A DNA stretch of 64,000 nucleotides. Origin: Alphaproteobacteria bacterium (lineage in GTDB: Bacteria; Pseudomonadota; Alphaproteobacteria; Rhodobacterales; Rhodobacteraceae). Shown piece after piece: positions 16,980 through 25,490 of the stretch (the stretch's first letter is position 1; every line of letters starts with the position of its first letter). The DNA lies in contig JAUHYC010000003.1 in NCBI GenBank assembly GCA_030426685.1, forward strand, positions 1 through 64,000. The letters are read 5' to 3'. A program made the position numbers and the translations under genes. The notes under the pieces are model-generated. The model searched no databases. It was not told where the DNA came from and saw nothing but the letters and a program-made list of their open reading frames with translations.

Positions 16980-18524
16980 ATGACACAACTTGCCGAGACC
17001 GATTTCCCGGATCATGGGCTTTTCGACAAGCCGCTATTCGAAGATCCGGGGGCGCGAGCATTGTCCCGGGTTGGTGTTGTCGATATCGGGTCGAACTCGG
17101 TGCGGATGGTAATCTTTGACGGCGCAGCGCGGTCGCCTGCCTATTTCTACAATGAAAAGGTGATGTGCGAGTTGGGGGCGGGCCTGTCCGAGACTGGCCG
17201 TCTGAATCCTTTGGGGCGCAATCGCGCACTGGCTGCGTTGCAGCGGTTTCAGTACCTCGCCAAGGATCTGGACTTGCCGCGCCTGCACGCGGTCGCCACC
17301 GCAGCGGTGCGCGAAGCCAGCGATGGCCCCGAATTCTGTAAACAGGTGAAGGCCGAAACCGGTCTGACGATCAACGTCGTCAACGGCGAGGAAGAGGCAC
17401 GCCTGTCGGCGCAGGGCGTATTGCTGGGTTGGCCCGGAGCTTATGGGCTGATCTGCGATATCGGTGGATCATCTATGGAACTGGCCGAGATCGGTGACGG
17501 CAAGGTGGGTCGTCGTATGACCTCGCCGCTGGGGCCGCTCAAGCTGCGTGATATCAAGGGTGGGCGACGCGCGCGCAAGGCACATATCAAGCAGACGCTG
17601 GAAGAGATGCGCGACCAGATGGGCCTGCAGCGGGATCGCCTGTTTCTGGTGGGTGGCAGCTGGCGTGCCTTTGCCAGGCTGGACATGCTGCGGCGGGGAT
17701 ATCCGCTGAACGTTCTGCATGAATACCGCATGACCCACAGCCAGGTGCGCGAAACCATCAAATTCATCGAAAAAAACGATCCCGACTGGCTGCGCGCGCA
17801 GGCCGGTGTATCGGGGACGCGTATGGCGCTGATCCCTTATGCCATGGATGTGCTGTCACGACTGATCCGTACGTTCAAGCCCAAGGACATTGCCATCTCA
17901 AGCTATGGGATTCGCGAAGGTCTGTTATATGAACAGATGCCGCAACGCCTGCGGGATCGCGATCCCCTGATCGAGGCCAGCCGCTTCGCCGAAGCCAAGG
18001 ACGCGCGCCTTCCTGGATTCGGCAAGCACCTGTTCGAATTTGTCATGCCCCTGTTCAAGTCGGCCCCGCGGCAACGCGTGCGGCTGATCAAGGCTGCCTG
18101 CCTGTTGCATGATGTGAGCTGGCGGGCCCATCCCGACTATCGCGCCGAGGCCTGTTTCGAATATGTCACCCGCGCCAATATGAGCGGCATCAAACATTCC
18201 GAGCGGATCTATATCGGGCTCGCTCTGCAACACCGGTACCGCAATAAACGCACAGGGGACCGGTTTACCGAACTCTATGAATTGCTGGACGAGCGCGGCC
18301 AGGAACAGGCGGAGATTCTGGGCAAGGCTCTGCGCTTTGGTGCGATGCTTTGGATGCAGAACGACGCTGCCATGGGCAAGCTGCGCTACTATCCCAAAAA
18401 ACAGATCCTTGAACTGCGCCTGCCGAAAGAGGCCGGGCCGTTGTTCAACGAAGTGGCTGAATCACGCTTCAACTCGCTGGCGGTTGCGCTGAAATCCGAG
18501 CCGCGCGTGATTCTGCGGGGTTGA
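16980..18524 (+). CDS. ppx: Ppx/GppA family phosphatase (exopolyphosphatase type)
   Basis: 514 residues. The ASKHA-fold phosphatase domain shows VGVVDIGSNSVRMVIFDG (about 32-48) and the second phosphate loop CDIGGSSMELAEIG. An alphaproteobacterial C-terminal HD-like helical domain (LHDVSWRAHPDYRAE) follows. The enzyme hydrolyses polyphosphate or pppGpp. A polyphosphate kinase gene often sits between hdaA and ppx in relatives (from memory), but here only 50 bases separate them. Convergent with the next gene with no gap. Confidence 0.9.
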   Translation: MTQLAETDFPDHGLFDKPLFEDPGARALSRVGVVDIGSNSVRMVIFDGAARSPAYFYNEKVMCELGAGLSETGRLNPLGRNRALAALQRFQYLAKDLDLPRLHAVATAAVREASDGPEFCKQVKAETGLTINVVNGEEEARLSAQGVLLGWPGAYGLICDIGGSSMELAEIGDGKVGRRMTSPLGPLKLRDIKGGRRARKAHIKQTLEEMRDQMGLQRDRLFLVGGSWRAFARLDMLRRGYPLNVLHEYRMTHSQVRETIKFIEKNDPDWLRAQAGVSGTRMALIPYAMDVLSRLIRTFKPKDIAISSYGIREGLLYEQMPQRLRDRDPLIEASRFAEAKDARLPGFGKHLFEFVMPLFKSAPRQRVRLIKAACLLHDVSWRAHPDYRAEACFEYVTRANMSGIKHSERIYIGLALQHRYRNKRTGDRFTELYELLDERGQEQAEILGKALRFGAMLWMQNDAAMGKLRYYPKKQILELRLPKEAGPLFNEVAESRFNSLAVALKSEPRVILRG

Positions 18525-18902
18525 TCAGATATCGGTTAGCCCGTCAGAAGACTGTTCGTCCTGGGGCTCGGATTGATCGGGCTGTTCCTGCGGTGGTTTC
18601 TTTCGGATGATGATATCGCCATTTGGCAACATCTCGGGCGCCTCGTAAGTGCTCCAATCCTGCACCTGAGCGGCCAGATCGGCCAGTGCCGGGCCCATCT
18701 CCTGCATGAACGATTGCAAGGCCGGGCCAAACTGGTCGGCAAGCGCGCGCAAGTCGCCGATTGCAGGCTCCATTTCTTGCCGCAGACCTTCCAGAAACAA
18801 CTCGGCCCCCCGCTCCATGAGCGATTTGCCGGACTCCTCTTCGGCAATGGCTGGAAGAGCAGTTGCGGTACAGGCTGCGCAGATCAGCAAAAGACGTCGC
18901 AT
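18525..18902 (-). CDS. Secreted hypothetical protein, helical, acidic tail
   Basis: 125 residues. A signal peptide (MRRLLLICAACTATALPAIA) is followed by a mostly helical region with repeated short hydrophobic spacing (GPALQSFMQEMGPALADLAAQVQDW) and a Pro/Gln/Asp-rich C-terminus. A short motif, EMLPNGDIIIRKK, precedes the tail. No family is recognised. It probably resides in the periplasm. The cytosine in ALPA is absent, so it is not a lipoprotein. Confidence 0.65.
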   Translation of the reverse strand: MRRLLLICAACTATALPAIAEEESGKSLMERGAELFLEGLRQEMEPAIGDLRALADQFGPALQSFMQEMGPALADLAAQVQDWSTYEAPEMLPNGDIIIRKKPPQEQPDQSEPQDEQSSDGLTDI

Positions 18903-18939
18903 AACGAAGATATAGGCGTTGGCGGTGACGGATGAAAGA

Positions 18940-19932
18940 TCACAAGTCGATATCTAATATCACCGGAAAGTGGTCCGATGCGGTCAGCAATGCGTCACGC
19001 AGCTCGACATTGCGCCAACATGCAGCGTCCAGAAACGGATGCCAGATGCGCCATGCTGGATTGCGATGGCGCAGATCGTCGCTGATCATGATGTAATCCA
19101 GCAGAGCCTCAAGATAGCGCCCTTCTTCGGGCAGGGCAAAGCGCGCGGTAGCCGGAAGCGAGCCGGGACGCGGGCCCAGCGCCAACGCCGCGTGGGGATC
19201 ATAGAGGCCAGTCTTCAACAAAATCTCGACCGAAGAGCGACCGAACAGGTGCTCAAACTCGTCCAGCCCCGGCCCGTCATTCAGATCGCCCAGCAGAATA
19301 ACCGGCTCTTGCGCCGCGATATGGCCTTCGACCCTCCGGGCCAGCCAAACCGCCTGCGCCAGTTGCTTGCGGCGGTTGGCGATCGAGATGCGGATCATCT
19401 CGTCGCGTGATTCAGCCCCGTGAGGCGCCTTGGATTTCAGATGTGCCCCGATCAGGCGAAATTTCCCGCCTGAATCCGTTTCAATGGCCAACTCCATCGG
19501 AGGTTTTGAGAAACGCACCAGATCTTCGGTCGCATCGACATCCAGATCAATGCGGAATTCGCGGTCAAAACGAGGCGCATCGGTGTTCTCTAGCGGATCA
19601 TGGCGCGCCTTCAGCTTGCCCGGGTCATAAAGCAGCGCAAGCTCCTGATGAGTCTCGTTGGCAAAACCCATCACCGCGTGTGAAGTGCGCAGCTCAAAAA
19701 CTTCGGCAAAGCGCTGCAGGGCGCGGACGGTGTTTTGCGTTTTGCCTGTGTTGGGGGCTTCGACAATCAGCACCGCATCAGCGTCAATCGCAGTCAGAAC
19801 CTTTGCAATCGCCTCGATCTGCTGGGCCATTGTGACGTCCTGACGTCCGGACCAACTGTCGTCGACGATCAGATTGTCATTGCGATCGAACAAGTTGGCG
19901 AACCACTCGATATTATAGGTCGCCAGCCGCAT
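18940..19932 (-). CDS. Endonuclease/exonuclease/phosphatase family protein
   Basis: 330 residues of the EEP (DNase I-like) fold. Visible motifs are the N-terminal LATYNIEWFANLFD, the metal-site strand VILLGDLNDGPG and the C-terminal catalytic TASDHFPVILDIDL. There is no signal peptide, so it is cytoplasmic. Substrate could be nucleic acid or a phosphoester; the family does not decide. It lies 3 bases downstream of the J-domain gene on the same strand. Confidence 0.85.
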   Translation of the reverse strand: MRLATYNIEWFANLFDRNDNLIVDDSWSGRQDVTMAQQIEAIAKVLTAIDADAVLIVEAPNTGKTQNTVRALQRFAEVFELRTSHAVMGFANETHQELALLYDPGKLKARHDPLENTDAPRFDREFRIDLDVDATEDLVRFSKPPMELAIETDSGGKFRLIGAHLKSKAPHGAESRDEMIRISIANRRKQLAQAVWLARRVEGHIAAQEPVILLGDLNDGPGLDEFEHLFGRSSVEILLKTGLYDPHAALALGPRPGSLPATARFALPEEGRYLEALLDYIMISDDLRHRNPAWRIWHPFLDAACWRNVELRDALLTASDHFPVILDIDL

Positions 19933-19935
19933 GGT

Positions 19936-20616
19936 TCAGACCTTGGCGCCGTTGATCTCATCCCAGGCGCGGTTGATGTCGATCATCTTTTTTTCGGCCA
20001 GACGTACCGCTTCTTCGGGCACGCCCCGCGCCATCATCGCATCTGGATGGGTTTCGCGCACAAGTTTCCGCCAGACCTTGCGAATTTCGGACACGGGGGT
20101 GTCCGGAGACACGCCCAAAACGGTGTAGGGGTCGTTGGGCGCGTCCGGTACGAACCGGGCACGCAGGGCCTTAAACTGCGCGTCTGTCTGACCAAAGATG
20201 CGGCTGACCTGTTCGAGGAACTCATTCTCGTTCGGGTGATAGAACCCGTCCGCCATGGCGATGTGAAAGAGCCCTTCCATCAGGTCGCAAAGTGTTGTGC
20301 TGTCCTCGGCGAACATCCGGGCGATCCGGCGGGCATAATCCTGATATCCGGCCACATCCGTGCGGGCCATATCAAAGACCTTCGCCGCACCATCTTCATC
20401 TTCGGGCGCGATCTGGAACACTTCGCGGAAGGCAGTGACTTCATCCCGGGTCACCTGTCCGTCGGCCTTGGCCATCTTGGCCCCCAGCGCAACAACAGCA
20501 ATCGCAAAGGCCACCGAGCGTTCGGGTGGCGTGCGCAATTTCTCAAAAACCGCTGTCAGGCTTTCGCCCTGTGCAAGCGCATTCAGCGCATCGGTTATTC
20601 GGGTCCAGATCGACAT
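19936..20616 (-). CDS. TerB-like plus J-domain protein (DjlA-like)
   Basis: 226 residues. Residues about 25-135 form a TerB-type helical domain (VALGAKMAKADGQVTRDE). Residues about 165-226 form a J-domain with the HPD tripeptide (RETHPDAMMA) that stimulates DnaK ATPase. E. coli DjlA also has an N-terminal membrane helix; none is evident here, so this is the soluble version common in Rhodobacteraceae. It forms a unit with the EEP-family gene. Confidence 0.88.
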   Translation of the reverse strand: MSIWTRITDALNALAQGESLTAVFEKLRTPPERSVAFAIAVVALGAKMAKADGQVTRDEVTAFREVFQIAPEDEDGAAKVFDMARTDVAGYQDYARRIARMFAEDSTTLCDLMEGLFHIAMADGFYHPNENEFLEQVSRIFGQTDAQFKALRARFVPDAPNDPYTVLGVSPDTPVSEIRKVWRKLVRETHPDAMMARGVPEEAVRLAEKKMIDINRAWDEINGAKV

Positions 20617-20661
20617 GGGCGCACCCTAGCGTGCCCCGGCGCTGCTGTCAGGTGCGACAGA

Positions 20662-21150
20662 TCACAGCGGGGTGAGTATTTTCTGCATCAGGATCAGGTC
20701 CAGCCATTGGCCCTGTTTCCGACCAACCTCTGACATCAGACCAACCTGCTCGAATCCGATCGCGGCATGAAAAGCGATGGCGTCAGGATTGGCCGAGGAA
20801 ATGCCCGCGACCAGGACATGTACGTTATCCGCTCTTGCCTGGGCCTCCAACGCGGCCATCAGCGCACGGCCGATCCCCCTGCCCCGCGCCTGAGGTGCCA
20901 ACTGGATCGAATGCTCTTGGCTGTGTGCATATCCCGGACCGGCTCTGAACGGCCCATAAGTAGCAAATCCAGCGATTCCACCGTCGATCACAACCACCAG
21001 AAACGCTGAACCTCGGGCCTCGATATCCGTCGCCACGCTCTCAATGCTGCGCAGATCGGTGGTGAAGGTCACAAGAGTGTCCCGGATGATCGCGTTCCAG
21101 AGCGCGGCAATGGCGGGCGCGTCTTGGGGTCCGGCGGGCCGTATCTTCAT
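20662..21150 (-). CDS. GNAT family N-acetyltransferase (phosphinothricin-acetyltransferase-like)
   Basis: 162 residues. The acetyl-CoA pyrophosphate loop is [15 protein letters not shown]. The opening [19 protein letters not shown] and the closing [19 protein letters not shown] match the Pat/YncA subgroup, which acetylates small amines such as methionine derivatives or phosphinothricin. The start at 21150 is chosen because upstream residues in the track ORF are not family-like. It overlaps the stop of the VOC gene by 4 bases. Confidence 0.85.
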   Translation of the reverse strand: MKIRPAGPQDAPAIAALWNAIIRDTLVTFTTDLRSIESVATDIEARGSAFLVVVIDGGIAGFATYGPFRAGPGYAHSQEHSIQLAPQARGRGIGRALMAALEAQARADNVHVLVAGISSANPDAIAFHAAIGFEQVGLMSEVGRKQGQWLDLILMQKILTPL

Positions 21151-21749
21151 TCCAGCACCCGCAGGCCATGTGGTGTTTCGATTTCGGCGCGCAAACCCGC
21201 GGGGCCGCTGTCGAACACGACATGTCCCAGCGCGCCCAGCCCCTTCGCCAGCTCCAGCGCGTCTGGGTGGCAAACGATCAGGCGGCGCAACCGGCAGCCA
21301 CTGTCCTGCAACATCTGGGCCGGATGCAGATCGCCCTGCCACTGAATGAGCGCCGGGAAAAGGTTATCAAACGGCAAACGCCCATTGGGTGGCACCGCCA
21401 TCCGCCAGCGCAGGGCGCCGCGACTCAGATCAACGGGCAGACCCACACCGTCGGGAAAGACCGTGAGAGAGGCGTCGATATCCGGAACCCGGCAAATCCA
21501 GTTGGTCAGCCGGGGAGACCCTTTGAAACGATCCAGATCAAACCAGCGAGTCCTCTGCGGATTGGGTGCCAGAGGATCAATGGCTATTGCCTCCAGATAC
21601 AGACCGTCCCGCAGGCCCAGAAGCCGATTATGGGTTCCGAACTTATCGTGTTTGCCACCCGCCTGCAACGCTACGCCCAGCGCCTGTTCAATATGGGCCG
21701 AAGCCTCTTCAAGCGTTTCGCCCGCAACCGCCAGATGATCCAGAAACAT
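21147..21749 (-). CDS. VOC family protein (Glyoxalase_3-like)
   Basis: 200 residues beginning [16 protein letters not shown], the first beta strand of a vicinal-oxygen-chelate module with a metal-ligand His. [15 protein letters not shown] supplies the matching acidic strand. GGAGG lies 8 bases before the ATG at 21749, which decides the start. Such proteins are metal-dependent lyases, isomerases or dioxygenases; this subgroup has no known substrate. It is coupled to the downstream acetyltransferase. Confidence 0.8.
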   Translation of the reverse strand: MFLDHLAVAGETLEEASAHIEQALGVALQAGGKHDKFGTHNRLLGLRDGLYLEAIAIDPLAPNPQRTRWFDLDRFKGSPRLTNWICRVPDIDASLTVFPDGVGLPVDLSRGALRWRMAVPPNGRLPFDNLFPALIQWQGDLHPAQMLQDSGCRLRRLIVCHPDALELAKGLGALGHVVFDSGPAGLRAEIETPHGLRVLE

Positions 21750-21825
21750 GACAAAACCCCTCCAAAGGCAAACGACCAGACCGCATCGATCTGGTCGCAT
21801 GTTTTCGCCAAAGTTGCAGGATCAC

Positions 21826-21848
21826 AAGATTTTTCGACGAAAAATCTT
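21826..21848. repeat. Palindrome AAGATTTTTCG-a-CGAAAAATCTT
   Basis: An 11-base perfect inverted repeat with a single central base, located between the mutase stop and the VOC start. Its core TTTCGNCGAAA recurs at 35914-35926. The symmetry suggests a dispersed roseobacter intergenic repeat or a protein site; there is no following T-tract. Confidence 0.45.
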
Positions 21849-21857
21849 GGCCCCGTC

Positions 21858-23984
21858 TCAGCCGCGCGCCTCAGCAATCAGGCTCAGGATGTCCTGTGCC
21901 GCTTCGGGGATGTTTGTGCCCGGACCAAAGATCGCCTTCACGCCGTGGTCATAGAGGAACTGATAGTCCTGCTGCGGGATCACGCCACCACAGATGACGA
22001 TGATATCCTCGGCGCCCGCCTTCTTGAGCTCTTCGACCAGTTGCGGAGCAAGCGTCTTATGCCCCGCTGCCTGCGAGGAAATCCCGACCACGTGGACGTC
22101 ATTGTCCACCGCATCCTGCGCCGCCTCGGCCGGTGTCTGGAACAGCGGGCCGACATCCACGTCGAACCCGATATCGGCGAACGCGGTCGCAATCACCTTT
22201 GCCCCCCGGTCATGACCGTCCTGCCCCATCTTGACCACCAGCAGACGCGGGCGGCGACCTTCGGCCTCGGCAAATTCCTCAATGGATTTCTGGATGGCGG
22301 CAAAGCCTTCGTCGCCCTCGTAGGCTGCGCCATAGACACCGGCCAGCGTTTTCACTTCGGCGCGGTGACGACCGAACTCTTTCTCCATTGCCATGCTGAT
22401 CTCTCCTACGGATGCGCGGGCGCGGGCGGCCTCGACTGCGGCAGCCAGCAGGTTGCCGCCGTTGCGGGCGGTGGTGGTCAGGGCATCCAGTGCAGCCTGA
22501 CAGGCGGCCTCATCACGCGTTGCACGAATGCGTTCCAGACGCGCGACCTGAGCCTCGCGCACGGCAACGTTGTCGACGTCCAGAATGTCGATCGGGTCTT
22601 CCTGTTCCTTGCGGTATTTGTTGACCCCGACGATCACCTCGTCACCCCGGTCAATCATGGCCTGACGGCGGGCGGCGCTTTCTTCAATCCGCAGCTTGGG
22701 CATGCCAGAGGCCACAGCCTTGGTCATACCGCCCATCTCCTCGACCTCCTCCATCAGCGCCCAGGCCTTTTCGATGAGCTCATTGGTCAGGCTTTCGACA
22801 TAGTAGGACCCGGCCAGCGGATCGACCACATCGGTCACCCCGGTTTCTTCCTGCAGTACCAATTGCGTGTTCCGCGCGATGCGCGCCGAAAAATCAGTTG
22901 GCAGCGCAATCGCTTCGTCCAGCGCATTGGTGTGTAGCGACTGGGTGCCGCCCAGAACCGCGCTCATCGCCTCATAGGCGGTGCGGATCACATTGTTATA
23001 GGGGTCCTGCTCCTGCAGCGAGACGCCGGAGGTCTGGCAATGGGTCCGCAACATCTTGGACCGCTCGGACTTCGCGCCGAAATCGGTCATCACCCGGTGC
23101 CACAATGTACGGGCCGCACGCAGCTTGGCAATCTCCATGAAGAAGTTCATGCCGATGGCAAAGAAGAAGGACAGGCGCCCCGCGAACTTATCCACGTCCA
23201 TCCCGGCCTCGGTCGCGGCGCGCACGTATTCGCGGCCATCCGCCAGCGTATAGGCCAGTTCCTGCACAAGGTTCGCACCGGCCTCCTGCATGTGATAGCC
23301 CGAGATCGAAATCGAGTTGAATTTGGGCATCTCGTTCGAGGTATAGTCGATGATGTCCGAGATGATCTTCATCGACGGCTCGGGTGGGTAAATGTAGGTG
23401 TTGCGCACCATGAACTCTTTCAGAATATCGTTCTGAATGGTGCCGGACAGGACGGATTTGTCATGGCCCTGCTCTTCACCCGCCACAATGAAACTGGCCA
23501 GAACCGGGATCACCGCGCCGTTCATGGTCATCGAGACCGACACCTTGTCGAGCGGAATGCCGTCGAACAGGATCTTCATGTCTTCAACTGAATCGATGGC
23601 CACACCGGCCTTGCCCACATCTCCGACCACGCGCGGGTGGTCGCTGTCATAGCCGCGGTGTGTCGCCAGATCGAAAGCAACCGAGACGCCCTGCTGACCG
23701 GCCGCCAGATTGCGGCGGTAAAACGCGTTCGATTCCTCTGCCGTCGAGAACCCCGCATACTGCCGAATGGTCCATGGACGACCTGCATACATCGTGGCCT
23801 TCACCCCCCGCGTGAACGGCCCAAAGCCCGGCAGCGAGTCCATGTGTGGTAGATCGGCGGTGTCGTCCTGGGTATAGAGCGGTTTGACAGAGATGCCTTC
23901 CAACGTCTCTTTGTTCAGATCCTGCAAGGGGCGTCCGCGCAGCTCTTTCTCAGCCAGCGCCTGCCAGTCCTTCGTATCGGTCAT
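21858..23984 (-). CDS. mcm: Methylmalonyl-CoA mutase, large subunit type
   Basis: 708 residues. Adenosylcobalamin-dependent mutase converting (R)-methylmalonyl-CoA to succinyl-CoA. The TIM-barrel substrate domain (about 1-550) shows [19 protein letters not shown] and [19 protein letters not shown]. The C-terminal B12-binding domain (about 575-708) has DGHDRGAK with the lower-ligand His, and the nucleotide-tail loop [11 protein letters not shown]. Length and single-gene form fit the homodimeric or MutB-like type. It acts with PccAB at 25-31 kb. The ATG overlaps the stop of the sulfotransferase-like gene upstream (ATGA). Confidence 0.95.
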   Translation of the reverse strand: MTDTKDWQALAEKELRGRPLQDLNKETLEGISVKPLYTQDDTADLPHMDSLPGFGPFTRGVKATMYAGRPWTIRQYAGFSTAEESNAFYRRNLAAGQQGVSVAFDLATHRGYDSDHPRVVGDVGKAGVAIDSVEDMKILFDGIPLDKVSVSMTMNGAVIPVLASFIVAGEEQGHDKSVLSGTIQNDILKEFMVRNTYIYPPEPSMKIISDIIDYTSNEMPKFNSISISGYHMQEAGANLVQELAYTLADGREYVRAATEAGMDVDKFAGRLSFFFAIGMNFFMEIAKLRAARTLWHRVMTDFGAKSERSKMLRTHCQTSGVSLQEQDPYNNVIRTAYEAMSAVLGGTQSLHTNALDEAIALPTDFSARIARNTQLVLQEETGVTDVVDPLAGSYYVESLTNELIEKAWALMEEVEEMGGMTKAVASGMPKLRIEESAARRQAMIDRGDEVIVGVNKYRKEQEDPIDILDVDNVAVREAQVARLERIRATRDEAACQAALDALTTTARNGGNLLAAAVEAARARASVGEISMAMEKEFGRHRAEVKTLAGVYGAAYEGDEGFAAIQKSIEEFAEAEGRRPRLLVVKMGQDGHDRGAKVIATAFADIGFDVDVGPLFQTPAEAAQDAVDNDVHVVGISSQAAGHKTLAPQLVEELKKAGAEDIIVICGGVIPQQDYQFLYDHGVKAIFGPGTNIPEAAQDILSLIAEARG

Positions 23985-24796
23985 TTCGAGTTCCTCTCGT
24001 CCATTCGGATTTCGGCGGGAAGTGCACCGCCAAGATTGGTGTTCGGTTGATGCAAAAGCCGGGCCAGACCGTCAGCGCCTGAAACGAGCCAGTCCAGATC
24101 ATCCGCGTAATCGCTCCACAGTTTGATGGAGTGAGTGGTTGTGAAACTATGTTTGCGGTTGCCGCGCACCGCGTTCCGCCATTTGTCACTGTGGTCACGC
24201 GGGGCTGTGCAGCCGGTTATCTGATGCAACTGATCGTCGGGATTTCCCGCAAGATCCTCAAACGGCAAAACCAGCATCAGGGCATCAGGAAACGCGCTTG
24301 TAATGTCGATGATGACGTCCTGCCAGCGCCGCCGGTTTTGGACAATTTGCGTCCAGCCAGCAGGTGAAACTCGAGCGTGACCACGTTTATGACGATAAGC
24401 CTCAGCCGAGCTCCAATATGTGTCCAGTGCACGGATATTCAGAGCTATTTTTGTTACGCGACCATTGAACGCGTCGGCCAGAAACTGCGCGCGTTCCTTT
24501 GCATTGGGGTACAGTGCTTTGAACCGGAAATTCGTGCTCATCGTACCGACAAAATTTTCCTCGCTGATGACCAACTGACTGATCCCATTTCGCTCGAACA
24601 CGTCCAGATCATGGAAAATCCGATTGCAAACTTCGGTGGTCAGGTTCCGCAGGCTGTTCAGACCATTCTCACGCGTGCGTTCGGGACCCCAGTAGCCGAT
24701 TCCCTGACGCTTGAGCGCCACGGAATTGATGCTCATATACTCCTGAAAACTGGAGGTTGCGCAGCGATGTGCGCCGAAGTGGAGGATCAGGTCCAT
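23981..24796 (-). CDS. Sulfotransferase-like protein coupled to mcm
   Basis: 271 residues, not a familiar enzyme by name. The N-terminus [19 protein letters not shown] resembles the first strand and 5'-phosphosulfate-binding loop of PAPS-dependent sulfotransferases, with a Ser-Ser where a Thr/Ser usually binds phosphate. A later LVISEENF and [17 protein letters not shown] fit the 3'-phosphate-binding part of that fold. AGGAGG stands 8 bases before the ATG at 24796. Its stop overlaps the mutase ATG, so both are made from one message. A role in propionate metabolism is not predicted by any known member; cargo sharing is inference. Confidence 0.6.
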   Translation of the reverse strand: MDLILHFGAHRCATSSFQEYMSINSVALKRQGIGYWGPERTRENGLNSLRNLTTEVCNRIFHDLDVFERNGISQLVISEENFVGTMSTNFRFKALYPNAKERAQFLADAFNGRVTKIALNIRALDTYWSSAEAYRHKRGHARVSPAGWTQIVQNRRRWQDVIIDITSAFPDALMLVLPFEDLAGNPDDQLHQITGCTAPRDHSDKWRNAVRGNRKHSFTTTHSIKLWSDYADDLDWLVSGADGLARLLHQPNTNLGGALPAEIRMDERNSK

Positions 24797-24967
24797 GCGT
24801 CTGCCCTCCTGATCGTATCAAACAAGGTCACGGGGCAACCTTCAGGTGGTTTGGGGGCCATGCCTGTGTCCGGCGCCCGGCAGGCGCGCAATTTTTTGGT
24901 GGGCAAAGACAATTCGCCGGTCGCTTTCGTCCGCGCAGCAGCTATATTCAATGGAACAGGAGGCCCC

Positions 24968-25414
24968 ATGACACGCACGCTTGCCCTTGTTTTCTCGGCA
25001 CTATTCCCGCTGGCCACCCTGGCCGCAGACGGGTCCGCTCCTGCGGAAGACGCCTTTGTCCGCCCCGCCGGAGATAGCGTGCTGAGCGAGTTTCTTTGGG
25101 TCAAGCGGCCCATCATCGTCTTTGCCGATACCTCTGCGGACCCTCGATTCCAACAGCAGATCGACATGCTGGTTGAGGGTGAGGACGCAATGCGCGACCG
25201 CGATGTGGTTGTGCTGACCGATACCGACCCGGCGGCGCGATCGCCGATCCGTGCGGAGTTGCGCCCGCGCGGGTTCCAGATGGTGTTTGTCGACAAGGAC
25301 GGAGTGGTCAAGCTGCGCAAACCCGCACCGTGGAGCGTGCGCGAGATCGGACGGTCCATCGACAAGACCCCTCTGCGCGAACGCGAGATCCGCGACCGGC
25401 GCGAGGGCGGCTGA
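24968..25414 (+). CDS. DUF4174 family periplasmic protein
   Basis: 148 residues. A signal peptide (MTRTLALVFSALFPLATLAA) is followed by a compact domain starting LSEFLWVKRPIIVFADT and including RPRGFQMVFVDKDGVVKLRKP. This matches DUF4174, a thioredoxin-fold-like secreted family without the CxxC centre. Function unknown. Convergent with pccA; divergent from the sulfotransferase-like gene. Confidence 0.8.
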   Translation: MTRTLALVFSALFPLATLAADGSAPAEDAFVRPAGDSVLSEFLWVKRPIIVFADTSADPRFQQQIDMLVEGEDAMRDRDVVVLTDTDPAARSPIRAELRPRGFQMVFVDKDGVVKLRKPAPWSVREIGRSIDKTPLREREIRDRREGG

Positions 25415-25490
25415 GCACTTTTGCCACACCCAACGGCTCGGGCATCTTCTGCCAGAGACCATTGAGGATATGACAAAAGCGCCGACATGA

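Noticed and set aside
21168-22937. 589-codon plus-strand ORF
   Set aside because: Antisense to the VOC gene and methylmalonyl-CoA mutase; composition is unlike a protein.
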